Source: Caproiciproducens sp. CPB-2
GTDB lineage: Bacteria > Bacillota > Clostridia > Oscillospirales > Acutalibacteraceae
Assembly: GCF_036287215.1 (NCBI RefSeq)
Contig: NZ_CP142860.1
Coordinates: 1,178,001-1,242,000 of the forward strand
Length of the DNA stretch: 64,000 bases
Direction of reading: 5' to 3'
The translations under genes and the position numbers were made by a program. Every line of letters starts with the position of its first letter. The first letter of the stretch is position 1. The notes below the pieces were generated by a model. That model saw only the letters and a program-made list of their open reading frames with translations, was not told where the DNA came from and searched no databases. Shown here piece after piece: positions 42,249 to 52,500 of this stretch.

Positions 42249-42977
42249 TTATTTGTCGGCGTTCGGATAGGGAATCATATCTCCCCTTTGGGAAAAGAAT
42301 GCGATCCGGCCGCGGTAGCCTTCCGTACGGCTGTCGGTTTTCAGCTCCTCAAACACGGAGGTGTTTTCGCTGAAATGCATCGGTACCGCCAGCTCTGCGC
42401 CCACGGTTCTCATAAAGTAGTCCAGACCGCGCAGCGCGTGTTCCTCCAGCCTGGGGTCGGCCGGAACAAACGCGATATCGATCGCTTCGCCCTTCAGCGT
42501 GTGGACCTGTTCCCTGTAACGGCGGGTCATTTCGCGGTTGTCGCCGTCGGGCTCCCCGTTCCAGTACCAGTCGTTTAAATCCCCGGCGTGATAAATGCAC
42601 AGGCCGTCCGCCTGAATGAGGAACGCCACGCCGATATCGGTGGAATCGAGCGTGCGCACGCTCAGATCGCCAAGGTCGTATTCCCCTTCGGGAACGACCC
42701 TGATTACGTTCTCAAGGGTCTTGATATCGTCGGAGAGTACGTAGCGGATTTTTCCAATGGTTTTGCGCCAGCTGAAAATTCTCGGGTTATAGTGGTCGGG
42801 GTGGCTGTGAGAGACAAAGACGACCACATCGAGGTCTTTGATTTCCTCCGGGTCGACGACGCCCTTGGCGAGCCCACAGCCTTTTGGGGAGTCAAGGTAA
42901 TAATCGAAGATAAAAAGATGGCGGTCCGTTTTCAGTGTGAATCCGCTGTTGTACAGATATCTGATTTCGGCTTTCAT
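42249..42977 (-). CDS. Metallo-beta-lactamase-fold hydrolase
   Basis: A 242-residue protein with VFVSHSHPDHYNPRIF (HxHxDH metal site), IYHAGDLNDW (Asp ligand in AGD) and VPMHFSEN near the end. It belongs to the UlaG/RNase Z-like metal-dependent hydrolases of the L-ascorbate-lactonase type by overall look. No signal peptide. The ATG follows GGAAGGAG. Substrate unknown. Confidence 0.88.
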   Translation of the reverse strand: MKAEIRYLYNSGFTLKTDRHLFIFDYYLDSPKGCGLAKGVVDPEEIKDLDVVVFVSHSHPDHYNPRIFSWRKTIGKIRYVLSDDIKTLENVIRVVPEGEYDLGDLSVRTLDSTDIGVAFLIQADGLCIYHAGDLNDWYWNGEPDGDNREMTRRYREQVHTLKGEAIDIAFVPADPRLEEHALRGLDYFMRTVGAELAVPMHFSENTSVFEELKTDSRTEGYRGRIAFFSQRGDMIPYPNADK

Positions 42978-43002
42978 ACGATTCTCCTTCCGTTCGGAGC
43001 GG

Positions 43003-43974
43003 TTACTGCATGCTGCCGCCCTCGATGATGCCCGCTTTGTTCAGGTTCTGCTTGTGTTCCTCATAGGTTTTCGCGTAGTAGTAATTTCCGCTGGAATCGG
43101 CGGCAAAGTAAAGGTAGTCGGTGTTTGCCGGGTTGACCGCGGCGTTCAGCGCGGCTTTGCCGGGGTTGCAGATGGCGCCGACCGGCAGGGCGGGGCATTT
43201 CCGGGTATTATAATAGGAATTGTAGCGGTTGATATCGCCGGTGAGGTTGGGCTTCAGATATTTTTCCACATAGATGACCGTTACATCCGCCTGCAGCTTC
43301 ATGCCGGCTTTCAGCCGGTTGTGGAACACGGAGGATACCTTTGCCATTTCATTTACGTTTCCCGACTCCTTTTCGATAATGGAGGCAAGGGTGACGATCT
43401 GGTCGGTGGTCATACCGGAATAGCTGTAGCTGCCGCCGATTTTGCTTTCCGCGTTTCTCAGCATTTTGCCGAGCGCGTCCTGCGGCTTCATGTCCTTATA
43501 AAATTCATAGGTATCGGGGAAAAGGTATCCTTCCAGCTTATAGCAGCGGTTCGCGTTGGAACCGAGCTTGCCGATCAGGGAATAATAGCTGAAATCGTAG
43601 GAATTCGCGGTGCTCAGCAGTTCGCTTTTTTTGCAGACGCCGTTCGCTTCCAGCCGGTCGCCGATCTGCGACAGCGTATACCCTTCGGGGATCACCACGC
43701 GCACGGTCTGGGCCTTTTCCGGCTGGGATGGGGAAGCGGGCGCGGAAGAAGCGCTCTGCTTTTGGGAAGAGGTCTCTTTCGAAGAGGCCACCGCCGCGGA
43801 GGAGACGGAAGAAACTCCGGAGCTGGAGGATGTATCCGGTTCGGAAGAACCCGTTTCACTGACTGCGGCACTGCTTGCCGGACTGGAGGACTCACTGCTT
43901 CCGTCGTTTTTTGAACAGGCGGAAAGAGAAAGGCAGACTGCCAGTACGGTCAGCATTGCAAGAAATTGTTTCAT
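43003..43974 (-). CDS. mltG: Endolytic murein transglycosylase MltG, lipoprotein variant
   Basis: A 323-residue protein. The signal MKQFLAMLTVLAVCLSLSAC predicts lipidation at Cys20 rather than the usual membrane anchor. A Ser-rich linker of about 70 residues precedes a LysM-like part (VVIPEGYTLSQIGDRLEANGV) and the YceG catalytic domain: ASIIEKESGN holds the catalytic Glu, then VFHNRLKAGMKLQAD, TRKCPALPVGAICNPGKAAL. It cuts nascent glycan strands and sets their length. ATG chosen with AAAAGGTG upstream over a GTG at 43986. Confidence 0.9.
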   Translation of the reverse strand: MKQFLAMLTVLAVCLSLSACSKNDGSSESSSPASSAAVSETGSSEPDTSSSSGVSSVSSAAVASSKETSSQKQSASSAPASPSQPEKAQTVRVVIPEGYTLSQIGDRLEANGVCKKSELLSTANSYDFSYYSLIGKLGSNANRCYKLEGYLFPDTYEFYKDMKPQDALGKMLRNAESKIGGSYSYSGMTTDQIVTLASIIEKESGNVNEMAKVSSVFHNRLKAGMKLQADVTVIYVEKYLKPNLTGDINRYNSYYNTRKCPALPVGAICNPGKAALNAAVNPANTDYLYFAADSSGNYYYAKTYEEHKQNLNKAGIIEGGSMQ

Positions 43975-44111
43975 GTATTGAATCACCTTTTATTCTATCA
44001 TTTTCTACTATTTTATAACCTTTTTCTGTGTAATTCAATAGAATGTGCTATTCTTTGACATCTCCAAAAACAGGAAAACAGATCACTGAACCGTTAAGGG
44101 AGGTAATTTTT

Positions 44112-44933
44112 TTGGAATTCAGCTTTGAAAAATACGGACAGCAGCTCCTTCTGCTTCTGGAATCATCCCTGCCGAGGATTCTGGGCGCGCTGCTGATTTT
44201 AGGGATCGGCTGGTGGCTGAGCAACCAGGCGGTCAGACTGATGTTCCGCGCGATGTCGCGCTCAAAGACGGACACGGGCCTCGTCACTTTTATCAGCTCT
44301 CTCGCCAAAGTGCTGCTGAAAATGATCGTATGCATTACGGCGGCGGCACAGCTCGGCATGAACGTCGGCTCCATTATCGCCGCGATCGGCGCGGCCGGCC
44401 TGACGATCGGCCTTGCCGTGAAAGACAATATGGCCAACATCGCCTGCGGCGCGCAGATCATTTTTACAAAGCCGTTCCGCGTCGGGGATTACATCCTCTT
44501 TGAGGAGACGGAAGGAACGGTCGAGCGGATCGAAACCATGTTCACCACGCTCAGGACCTTCGACAATAAAGAAGTCGTGATTCCGAACGCCAAAATCACC
44601 TCTGGCGTTATCGTCAACTATTCCGCCATGGCGACCCGCCGCCTGGACCTGAAATATACCGTCGCTTATGACGAGGATCTTGGAAAGGTGAAAAGCCTGC
44701 TCGGGAATCTGGCCGGACGGAATTCCATGGTGCTCGACAGCCCCGCTCCGCTGGTCGTGGTCGGTGAGCACGGGGAAAACGGCATCACGGTGGAGGTGAG
44801 GGCATGGTGCAAAACGGACGATTACCTGACCCTTTATTTTGATATGCAGGAAAAGGTAAAGCTTGCGTTTGACGAGGCGGGCATCCGGATTCCTCACAAT
44901 CAGCTCGATGTCCATGTAAAGCCCGAAGAATAA
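44112..44933 (+). CDS. mscS: Small-conductance mechanosensitive channel (MscS family)
   Basis: A 273-residue channel: three N-terminal membrane helices, pore helix with Gly/Ala pattern (GSIIAAIGAAGLTIGLAVKDNMANIACG), and beta domain KPFRVGDYILFEETEGTVERIETMFTTLRTFDNKEVVIPN. It releases solutes on osmotic downshock. The TTG at 44112 is taken as start because GGGAGG stands before it; an in-frame ATG at 44043 would add an unconserved stretch. Confidence 0.92.
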   Translation: MEFSFEKYGQQLLLLLESSLPRILGALLILGIGWWLSNQAVRLMFRAMSRSKTDTGLVTFISSLAKVLLKMIVCITAAAQLGMNVGSIIAAIGAAGLTIGLAVKDNMANIACGAQIIFTKPFRVGDYILFEETEGTVERIETMFTTLRTFDNKEVVIPNAKITSGVIVNYSAMATRRLDLKYTVAYDEDLGKVKSLLGNLAGRNSMVLDSPAPLVVVGEHGENGITVEVRAWCKTDDYLTLYFDMQEKVKLAFDEAGIRIPHNQLDVHVKPEE

Positions 44934-44952
44934 AAGACACGGCCCAAACGGG

Positions 44953-44991
44953 AAAGAGCGGCAGCCCTGTTTTACAGGGCTGCCGCTCTTT
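44953..44991. terminator. Strong bidirectional terminator
   Basis: Seventeen-base perfect arms (AAAGAGCGGCAGCCCTG and its complement) around TTTTA, just after mscS. Confidence 0.88.
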
Positions 44992-45011
44992 CAGGCTGCC
45001 GATCAAGGAGA

Positions 45012-45104
45012 ACTCCCTCTTTGAGAAAGCTGGCAGGCAAAGCCTGGGAGTTTGATAGAAACCGGACCGGGGGAACGCTTACTCCCTCCGGCGCGTCTTG
45101 CCGG
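45012..45104 (-). repeat. Repeat B copy 3, inverted
   Basis: Its reverse complement carries GCGCCGGAGGGAGTA, GGTTTCTATCAAACTCCC, GGCTTTGCCTGCCAGC and CAAAGAGGGAG in the same order as copy 1. It lies directly behind the metY stop codon. Confidence 0.8.
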
Positions 45105-45115
45105 AAACGCAAGGT

Positions 45116-46396
45116 TTACGCCAGCGCCTGCTGAAGATCGTACAGAATATCGTCGATGTGCTCGGTGCCGATGGAAAGACGGACGGTGTTCGGCTTGATG
45201 CCGGACTGGAGCAGCTCGCTTTCGTTCATCTGGGAGTGGGTGGTGCTCGCCGGGTGGATGACCAGCGACTTCACGTCGGCCACGTTTGCCAGCAGGGAGA
45301 AAATTTCCAGACGGTCGATAAAGTCTTTCGCCTCTTCCGCGCCGCCTTTGATCTCAAACGTGAAGATGGAGCCTGCGCCGTTGGGAAAATATTTGTTATA
45401 TAAAACGTTGTATTTGCTGTCCGGTAAGGCGGGGTGATTGACGCGCTCCACCTTCGGGTGTTTGGACAGGAAATCCACTACCTTCAGAGCGTTCTCAACA
45501 TGACGCTCCACGCGAAGGGAGAGGGTCTCAAGGCCCTGCAGCAGCAGGAAGGAGTTAAACGGGCTGATGGTCGCGCCGGTATCTCTCAGCAGGATTACGC
45601 GGATTCGGGTCACATAGGCCGCCGCGCCGACGTTTTTTGTAAAGCTGATGCCGTGGTAGCTCGGATCGGGCTCGCTCAGCCACGGGAATTTGCCGGAGGC
45701 CTCCCAGTCGAAGTTGCCGCCGTCGACGATGACTCCGCCCAAGGAGGAGCCGTGTCCGCCGATAAACTTTGTCGCGGAATGGACGACTACGTCCGCGCCG
45801 TGCTCAATGGGGCGCAGAAGGTACGGCGTCGCAAAGGTATTGTCCACAATCAGGGGGATTCCGTTTTTGTGCGCGATCGCGGCGACCTCGTCGATGTCGA
45901 TAATACTGGAATTCGGGTTGCCGAGGGTTTCAATAAAAATCGCCTTGGTATTCGGCTGAATCGCTTTTTCAAAGCTGCCTTCCACGTCGGGGTCGACAAA
46001 CGTGGTGGTGATGCCGAAAGCCGCGAGCGTATGTTCCAGCAGATTGTAGGTCCCGCCGTAAATGGTGTTGGCGGAGACGATATGGTCGCCCGCGTGAGCG
46101 ACATTTTCAATCGCGTAGGTAATGGCGGCCGCACCGGTCGCGGTGGCCAGCGCCGCCACGCCGCCTTCCAGAGCGGCAACGCGCTGTTCAAACACATCGG
46201 AGGTGGGGTTCATCAGTCTGCCGTAGACGTTGCCGCCTTCCGTTAGGCCAAAACGCCCCCCGGCCTGCGCGGAATCCTTAAATACATAGGAAGTGGTCTG
46301 GTAAATCGGAACCGCTCGCGCGTCCGTTGCGGAATCCGGCTTCTCCTGTCCCGCGTGTACCTGTATGGTCTCAAACTTATATTTTCTTTCACTCAT
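45116..46396 (-). CDS. metY: O-acetylhomoserine sulfhydrylase (aminocarboxypropyltransferase)
   Basis: A 426-residue PLP enzyme of the Cys/Met metabolism family that makes homocysteine from O-acetylhomoserine and sulfide. Motifs are [55 protein letters not shown] and the PLP lysine in [11 protein letters not shown]. Length and the N-terminal [18 protein letters not shown] fit MetY rather than MetB/MetC. The ATG follows AAGGAG. A leader peptide with Cys codons lies upstream, so cysteine-responsive control is likely. Confidence 0.94.
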   Translation of the reverse strand: MSERKYKFETIQVHAGQEKPDSATDARAVPIYQTTSYVFKDSAQAGGRFGLTEGGNVYGRLMNPTSDVFEQRVAALEGGVAALATATGAAAITYAIENVAHAGDHIVSANTIYGGTYNLLEHTLAAFGITTTFVDPDVEGSFEKAIQPNTKAIFIETLGNPNSSIIDIDEVAAIAHKNGIPLIVDNTFATPYLLRPIEHGADVVVHSATKFIGGHGSSLGGVIVDGGNFDWEASGKFPWLSEPDPSYHGISFTKNVGAAAYVTRIRVILLRDTGATISPFNSFLLLQGLETLSLRVERHVENALKVVDFLSKHPKVERVNHPALPDSKYNVLYNKYFPNGAGSIFTFEIKGGAEEAKDFIDRLEIFSLLANVADVKSLVIHPASTTHSQMNESELLQSGIKPNTVRLSIGTEHIDDILYDLQQALA

Positions 46397-46446
46397 TGTC
46401 GTTACTCCTTCTGCATCTTTATTTCCGTATTCCGTATCCCGGGGAA

Positions 46447-46548
46447 TTACAAAATTGATTTCCTGTTACAACAATAGGAGGCGCACATTCGGTCATACAG
46501 AAAGAGGGGACGATTCAGCTTGTGAAAAGAGTGGGATTTTGTTTTCAT
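46447..46548 (-). CDS. Cys-codon leader peptide upstream of metY
   Basis: A 33-residue frame, start ATG behind AAAAAGGAGGAG, ending [13 protein letters not shown]. Three Cys codons, two adjacent, are clustered near the end, as in attenuation leader peptides where ribosome stalling senses charged tRNA-Cys. It starts about 55 nt after the predicted transcription start and ends 50 nt before metY. There is no classical terminator between, so control may act on metY translation; this is inference. Confidence 0.7.
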   Translation of the reverse strand: MKTKSHSFHKLNRPLFLYDRMCASYCCNRKSIL

Positions 46549-46610
46549 AGGGCTCCTCCTTTTTATGTAATATTACAATTCATATCAAATTAGTAATATA
46601 TATTGTTGAC

Positions 46611-46639
46611 ATAGTACTACGTTAAAGAAGAAATGTCAA
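46611..46639 (-). promoter_or_regulatory. Sigma-A promoter of leader peptide-metY
   Basis: Minus strand TTGACA (46639-46634), 17-bp spacer, TACTAT (46616-46611). The leader to metY is about 208 nt. Confidence 0.8.
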
Positions 46640-46651
46640 GGGCTTTTTTCT

Positions 46652-46703
46652 AAAAAAAGCGCCCCGGTATCAGGCGCGAACGCTCCTGATTTTCCGGGGT
46701 GCA
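46652..46703 (-). terminator. Terminator of rRNA methyltransferase gene
   Basis: GCACCCCGG pairs with CCGGGGCGC with an inner CAGG/CCTG stem, followed on the minus strand by T7. It separates this gene from the metY promoter. Confidence 0.82.
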
Positions 46704-46710
46704 CAGTGGT

Positions 46711-47940
46711 TCAGGTAATCTGAAAAATGTAAAACTTGAGGTAATTGGTTTCCGGCACATTCCATAAAATAGGATGGTCGGGGGACTGCTGCCTCGCTTC
46801 GATCTGGCGGAGCGACACCTGGGCGTCAAACGCCGCGCTGCGCAGCATGCTGCAAAAGAGGTCCTCCGTCATGAAATGGGAGCAGGAGCAGGTCGCAAGG
46901 TAGCCGCCGCGCGGCAGCAGCTTCATGGCGCGCAGGTTGATTTCCTTGTACCCCTTCATCGCGTGGTCGACGGTCTGGCGCGATTTGGTAAAAGCTGGCG
47001 GGTCGAGCACGATCAGGTCGTAGCCGTCCTTTTTGCCCATCGGCATCTGCGGCAGCAGGTCGAACACATTGGCCGTCTGGAAGCTCATTTTTTCCTGCAA
47101 TTGGTTGCGCCCGGCGTTTTCCTCCGCCATAGCGACCGCGTCGGCGGAAATATCCACCGCGTGTACGTGTTCCGCTCCGCCCTTCGCCGCGTTCAGCGCA
47201 AAGGAGCCGGTGTGGGTAAAGCAGTCCAGCACCCGCTTGCCGCGGCTGATTTTCGCGACAGCCTGCCGGTTGTACTTCTGGTCGAGGAAAAATCCGGTTT
47301 TCTGCCCGTTTTCAAAGTCGACGGCGTATTCGATCCCGTTCTCCGTGATCGTTGTCCGGGTTGCCTGCGGCGTTTCCAGCCCGGCGATGGGGAAGAAACC
47401 TTTATTTTGCCGCATCCCTTCCAGCTCGCGGATAGCGACGTCGTTGCGTTCGTAGATGCCGTCTATGTTCTGGCCGTCCTCCCTCAGAATTTTGCACAGC
47501 AGAGGGAAGAGAACGGGCTTCAGCTTTTCCATACCGAGAGAAAGCGTCTGTGCGACCAGTATGTTGCGAAAGCGGTCCACCGTCAGCCCGGGGAAAAGAT
47601 CCGCCTCGCCGAAAATGATCCGGCAGCAGGAGACGTCGTCCCCCATCACGGTTTTGCGGTACTCCCACGCGTGACGCAGGCGGCGCTCGAAAAAAGCTTC
47701 GTCAAAGACGTCGTTCGCGCTGCGGGAAATCAGCCGGATCCTGATTTTGGAGTGGTCGTTGATAAACCCGGTGCCCAGATATTTTTCGCGGATGCTGAAA
47801 ACGTCGGCCAGACCGCCGTTTTCATACGGGCCCTCAATTTTGAGAATCTCCGTATTGTAGATCCACGGGTGTCCGGACAGAATGCTGTTTTCCGCCTTGC
47901 GGGTCAGAGTGATCTTAGGGTATCTTCTGTTTTGCTTCAT
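46711..47940 (-). CDS. Class I SAM-dependent 23S rRNA methyltransferase, RlmI/YwbD type
   Basis: A 409-residue protein. An N-terminal PUA domain (KITLTRKAENSILSGHPWIYN) is followed by an EEHEE-like linker and Rossmann methyltransferase: VLDCFTHTGSFALNAA (SAM site), VHAVDISADAVAMAEENA, LIVLDPPAFTKSRQ (catalytic region) and LATCSCSHFM. It methylates a cytosine of 23S rRNA at C5 in E. coli RlmI. Start behind GAGGAAA. Confidence 0.92.
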   Translation of the reverse strand: MKQNRRYPKITLTRKAENSILSGHPWIYNTEILKIEGPYENGGLADVFSIREKYLGTGFINDHSKIRIRLISRSANDVFDEAFFERRLRHAWEYRKTVMGDDVSCCRIIFGEADLFPGLTVDRFRNILVAQTLSLGMEKLKPVLFPLLCKILREDGQNIDGIYERNDVAIRELEGMRQNKGFFPIAGLETPQATRTTITENGIEYAVDFENGQKTGFFLDQKYNRQAVAKISRGKRVLDCFTHTGSFALNAAKGGAEHVHAVDISADAVAMAEENAGRNQLQEKMSFQTANVFDLLPQMPMGKKDGYDLIVLDPPAFTKSRQTVDHAMKGYKEINLRAMKLLPRGGYLATCSCSHFMTEDLFCSMLRSAAFDAQVSLRQIEARQQSPDHPILWNVPETNYLKFYIFQIT

Positions 47941-48237
47941 GAATTTTCCTCACAACCTGAAATGATTTTACAGCCGGCCGCCGGATTTCGCATCAAGCGC
48001 GGCGAAGGATAAGTCTGTAATGATGGATTTATTATAGCACGAAATTGCCGGCTTACAAGGAAAGCGCCTCGTTCATTTTCCGTTCCCGCCTATCAAAAAA
48101 TACAGATTTATCATTTTTTGCCGCCATCGTTTACAGTTTTGTAGCAACCACTTACAGTTCTGTTGCTTTTCTTGCTTTCACCGCCGGCGGATACTATGAT
48201 AAATTTGTAAAGTGAAAATGATATGGGAGGAATTTCA

Positions 48238-48624
48238 ATGAAAACAGGGAAGTTTGCGGCTGCGATTGTTTTAGTGGCTTTATTGACAATTCTGACCGCC
48301 TGCTCAAAAGCCGGAACGGCTCAGAACAGTAAACCGGAAATCTTTCAGCCCGCGCAGTCGGTACAGAACATCGACCGGAACGAAGCAATGAACGCCGTCA
48401 AAAATATGATCCGTATGGATTATACAAAATACAAAATCGACCTGATCAACGGAAACTTTGAGTATCAGGGAAACCAGTACTACCAGTTTCTGATTTCCGA
48501 CAAAAGCGAGTCCATAGAGCCGTCCATCATTGTCAGCAAGCACAACGGCGCCGTCCTTTGTTATTACCCGGACGACACCGTGACACAGGTCTATCAGGAC
48601 GGAGTATTCAAATCCAAATGCTGA
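48238..48624 (+). CDS. Small lipoprotein of unknown function
   Basis: A 128-residue lipoprotein: signal MKTGKFAAAIVLVALLTILTAC, Cys22 lipidated. The remainder has DRNEAMNAVKNMIRMDYTKYKI, YQGNQYYQFLISDKSESIEPSIIVSKHNGAVLCYYPD, resembling a PepSY-like fold. No catalytic motif is visible. The ATG follows GGGAGG. Probably monocistronic, with a terminator just after. Confidence 0.8.
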   Translation: MKTGKFAAAIVLVALLTILTACSKAGTAQNSKPEIFQPAQSVQNIDRNEAMNAVKNMIRMDYTKYKIDLINGNFEYQGNQYYQFLISDKSESIEPSIIVSKHNGAVLCYYPDDTVTQVYQDGVFKSKC

Positions 48625-48650
48625 GCATCTTTCGAAGTACTCAACAAACA

Positions 48651-48681
48651 GCCGCTGCCGGGAATCCGGCAGCGGCCTTTT
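48651..48681. terminator. Bidirectional terminator
   Basis: Eleven perfect pairs GCCGCTGCCGG / CCGGCAGCGGC around GAAT, then CTTTTC; between convergent genes. Confidence 0.8.
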
Positions 48682-48707
48682 CGGGATATGCCGATATCGG
48701 GAAAAGC

Positions 48708-49400
48708 TTATGCGATCCCGATTGCTTTTTTAATGAAATAATACAGAAAAGGAAGAAGAATGGCCGGCAGCATGTTGCCGACCTTTATTTTTTTGATTTT
48801 CAGCATGTTCAGCCCAATCGCCATAATCAGGACGCCGCCGATGGCCGAAATTTCCCGTATCATTTCGTCGGTCAGCAGAGACTTGAGAGAAGACGCCAGC
48901 AGCGTGATCATGCCCTGATAAAGGAATACGGCTGCGGCGGAAAAAATCACGCCGAAGCCCATGGTCGAACTGAGGAAAATGGACACAATGCCGTCGAGCA
49001 CCGATTTGGCGAACAGCGTCTGGTGATTGCCGGTCAGCCCGCTTTCAATGGAGCCGACGATCGCCATGGAGCCGACGCAGAACACAAGGCTGGCGGTCAC
49101 AAAGGCTTTTGCGACGCTGCCGTCCGTGCTCGAAGTCCTGCTTTCGATCAGCTGGCCCAGCCCCGCGAGCCGGTCCTCGATTTTCAGCGCCTCGCCGATG
49201 ATGCTGCCGATCACCAGGCTGAAAATCAGCAGCACCAGATCGTTTGTTTTGATGGCGCTCATCATTCCGATCAGCAGGACGGACAGCGCGACCCCGTCCA
49301 TAATGGTTTCACGGTAATGATCCCGGATACCGCTTTTTAAAATCAGTCCCAGCGCCGTTCCCAGCGCAATGGACAGCGCGTTGACAATGGTTCCTAACAT
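48708..49400 (-). CDS. DUF554 membrane protein (YdfK/YqgA family)
   Basis: A 230-residue protein with six to seven membrane helices. The start MLGTIVNALSIALGTALGLILKSG and GIRDHYRETIMDGVALSVLLIG are diagnostic of DUF554. Function unknown; a transporter is suspected for the family. Confidence 0.88.
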   Translation of the reverse strand: MLGTIVNALSIALGTALGLILKSGIRDHYRETIMDGVALSVLLIGMMSAIKTNDLVLLIFSLVIGSIIGEALKIEDRLAGLGQLIESRTSSTDGSVAKAFVTASLVFCVGSMAIVGSIESGLTGNHQTLFAKSVLDGIVSIFLSSTMGFGVIFSAAAVFLYQGMITLLASSLKSLLTDEMIREISAIGGVLIMAIGLNMLKIKKIKVGNMLPAILLPFLYYFIKKAIGIA

Positions 49401-49469
49401 GTTTCAGCACTTCCCGTTTCTTCATATGGTTTTAATCATATATCATTTTGGGAATCGGTGTCAATAAGA

Positions 49470-49498
49470 TTAACTTTTTGGCGAAGATATGGTATGAT
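49470..49498 (+). promoter_or_regulatory. Putative promoter of pglX-like gene
   Basis: TTAACT, 17-bp spacer, TATGAT (49493-49498), about 32 bp before the GTG start. Confidence 0.45.
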
Positions 49499-49529
49499 AG
49501 TCTCATTCGAAGAGAAGGGGGATGGTAGG

Positions 49530-52500
49530 GTGAATAAGGCGGCAATCCGGGCTTTTGCGGTTGGCGCCAGAGAAAAGCTTATCGCGTCCGTCTCCCGGCG
49601 CGCCGTCGAACTGACGGCGCAGAAACGGAACCCGTTTCCCGGACTGACGCAGGACATTGAAAACACCGGCTTTCAGGCCGTGGTGGAGGAAGTCTCCTAT
49701 ACGTGGTTTATCCGTATCATCGGCATCCGGTTCATGGAGGTCAACGGCTATCTGCCGGGGAAGGTGCGCGTCCTTTCTTCCGGGCAGCCGGGACAGATCC
49801 TTCCGGATATCCTGGCGGCCGAACCGCAGGAGGTCCGGTCGGACGAGCGCTTTACCGCGCTTTTTATTTCTGTCTGCCGGTCCCTTGCCAAAATCCTTCC
49901 GGAGTATTTTGAAAGCGAATGCGAGTATCTCGAGCCGCTGCTGCAGCTGTCCTTCCGGGAGGAAGATGGAGTCGTCCGCAGCCTGGTGGACGGGATTTCC
50001 GAGGAGGACTTCCGGGAAGCGGTTGAGATCATCGGCTGGCTGTACCAGTATTACAATGACGCCCGCCGGAACGAGGTCATCAGCCTTTACGGCGGCAGGG
50101 TGAAAAAAGAGGACGTCCCGGCGGCCACGCAGTTTTTTACCACGGACTGGGTCGTGCGCAGCATGGTGGACAATTCTCTTGGCCAGTACTGGCTGGAACG
50201 GAATCCGGACAGCGCGCTCAGAGAAAAGCTGGAATTTTATCTCGGGGCGGAAAATGCCGCCGTTCAGGAAAACGTACCGCCGCAGGAGCTGAAGCTTCTC
50301 GACCCGTGCATGGGCAGCGGGCATATCCTTGTCTACGCGTTTGACCTGCTGATTGAAATTTACCGGGAATGCGGGGTGGGCCCGCGGGACGCGGCGGAGC
50401 TGATCCTTCGCCGCAACCTTTACGGGTTTGACATCGACAGGCGTTCCTGGCAGTTGGCCTGCTTTGCGCTGCTGATGAAGGCGCGCGGATACAATGAGGA
50501 TATTCTGACGCTTGGAATCCCGCTGAACCTGTATGTCATCCGGGAAGGGTCCGGGATCGGCGGGGACCTGCTGTCCTTTGTGGCGGACGGCGACGGGCAG
50601 ATCGAAGCGGATCTGCAAAGTCTTCTTTCGGCCCTTCACGGGGCCGCCGAATACGGCAGCCTGCTCCGTGTGGAGCAGGCCGGCTTTGACCGGATTTTCC
50701 GGCGGGTGGAGGAAATCAGGCGGCAGCCGTGCGACAGCCTGTTTGCGCTCGCGTACCGGGAAGATACCGTCCACAAGCTTTTGCCGCTGCTGCGGCAGGC
50801 CCGCGCAATGGCGGGGAAATACACGGTGGTTGCGACGAATCCGCCTTATCTGAACCGGATGAATAAAAAGCTGAAATCCTACGTCAATCGGCATTACCGC
50901 GACTATGCCGGGGACCTGTTCTCCGTGTTTATTTACCGCAGCTTCGGCTTCTGCATTCCGGACGGCTACTGCGCGTTTATGTCGCCGTTTGTCTGGATGT
51001 TCATCAAATCCTATCAGAAGCTGAGGGAATACATCATCCGGGAAAAATCGATCTCCTCGCTGATTCAGCTGGAGTATTCCGCTTTTGACGAGGCCACCGT
51101 GCCGATCTGTACCTTTGTGCTGAAAAACGGGCCGGAAAGCAGGCCCGGCGTGTATCTGAAGCTCTCCGACTTCCGGGGCGGCATGGAGGTGCAGAAACAA
51201 AAGGTAAAAGAAGCGGTGCGGAACCCGCGCTGCTCCTACCGCTTTGAGATTCCGGCAAAGCAGTTTGCCCGGATTCCCGGCATGCCGATCGCCTATTGGG
51301 CGGGCAAAAAGCCGGGGGAGATCTTCTCCTCCGTCCCACCCCTTTCCGAAAGCGCGGCGGTTACGAACGGGCTTTTTACCTGTGACAATCAGCGCTTCCT
51401 TCGTTTCTGGTACGAGGTAGCTCCTGAAAACATCCATTTCCACTGCATCGACCGGGCCGACTGCCTGCAGAGCAGCCGGAAATGGTACCCCTATAACAAG
51501 GGCGGCGATTTCCGGAAATGGTACGGCAATCAGGAGTATGTGGTCAATTTTCAGCATTTCGGGCGGGAGATCAGCGAGTTCCGCGTAAAGTCGGGACAGT
51601 CCGCTTCCTTTCCCGGCCAGGGCTTTTATTTTGAGCGGAGCGTGTCCTGGTCGTTCGTCAGCTCCTCCAAATTCGGCGTGCGGTATTATCCGCAGGGCTT
51701 TGTGTTCGACATCGCCGGTTCCTCCGTTTTCCCGAGCCGGGAGGACGATTTCTATTATATTCTTGGATTTTTGTCCAGCAGCTGCGCTTTTGCCATGCTG
51801 AACCTGATGAATCCCACGCTGAACTATCAGGCGGGCAATATTGCCAAGCTTCCGCTGCGGGTCGATGAAACCGTGAAGCAGCGGGTCGGTGTGCTGGTCG
51901 CTGAAAATATCAAAATTTCCAGGGAGGACTGGGATTCCTTTGAAACCAGCTGGAATTTCCGGATTCATCCGCTGGTTCGTTTCAGGACGGAGGAAAAAGA
52001 CTGTAAAATTGCCGATGCCTTTGCGGCGTGGAAGGATTTTACCGACCTCCGTTTTCAGCGGATGAAGGAAAACGAGGAAGAGCTCAACCGGATTTTTATC
52101 AGCCTTTACGGTCTGCAAAACGAGCTGAAGCCGCAGGTGGAGGACGGGGACGTCACCATCCGCCGCGCGGAGCTTTCCCGCGATATCCGCAGCTTCCTCA
52201 GCTTCGCCTTGGGCTGCATGTTCGGGCGGTACGCCGTTCCCGGCTATGATCCGCGGGGTGGGACGGACCTCCTGCCCGTTACCCCGTATCTGGAAAACGA
52301 CCTTGCCGTGCGGCTGGTTTCCTTTGTAAAGCTTGTGTTCGGTGAAAAAACGCTGGAAGAGAATCTCTCTTTTATTGTTTCCGCGCTCGGCGGGAGCGGC
52401 AGCGCGGTGGACGTTATCCGAAACTATTACGGGAATGAATTTTACCGCGAGCATATCCGTATTTATAAAAAGAGGCCGATTTACTGGATGATTGACGGCG

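Noticed and set aside
46774..48012. A 412-codon open frame antisense to the RlmI-type gene
   Set aside because: No conserved motifs and no ribosome site; real gene on the other strand.
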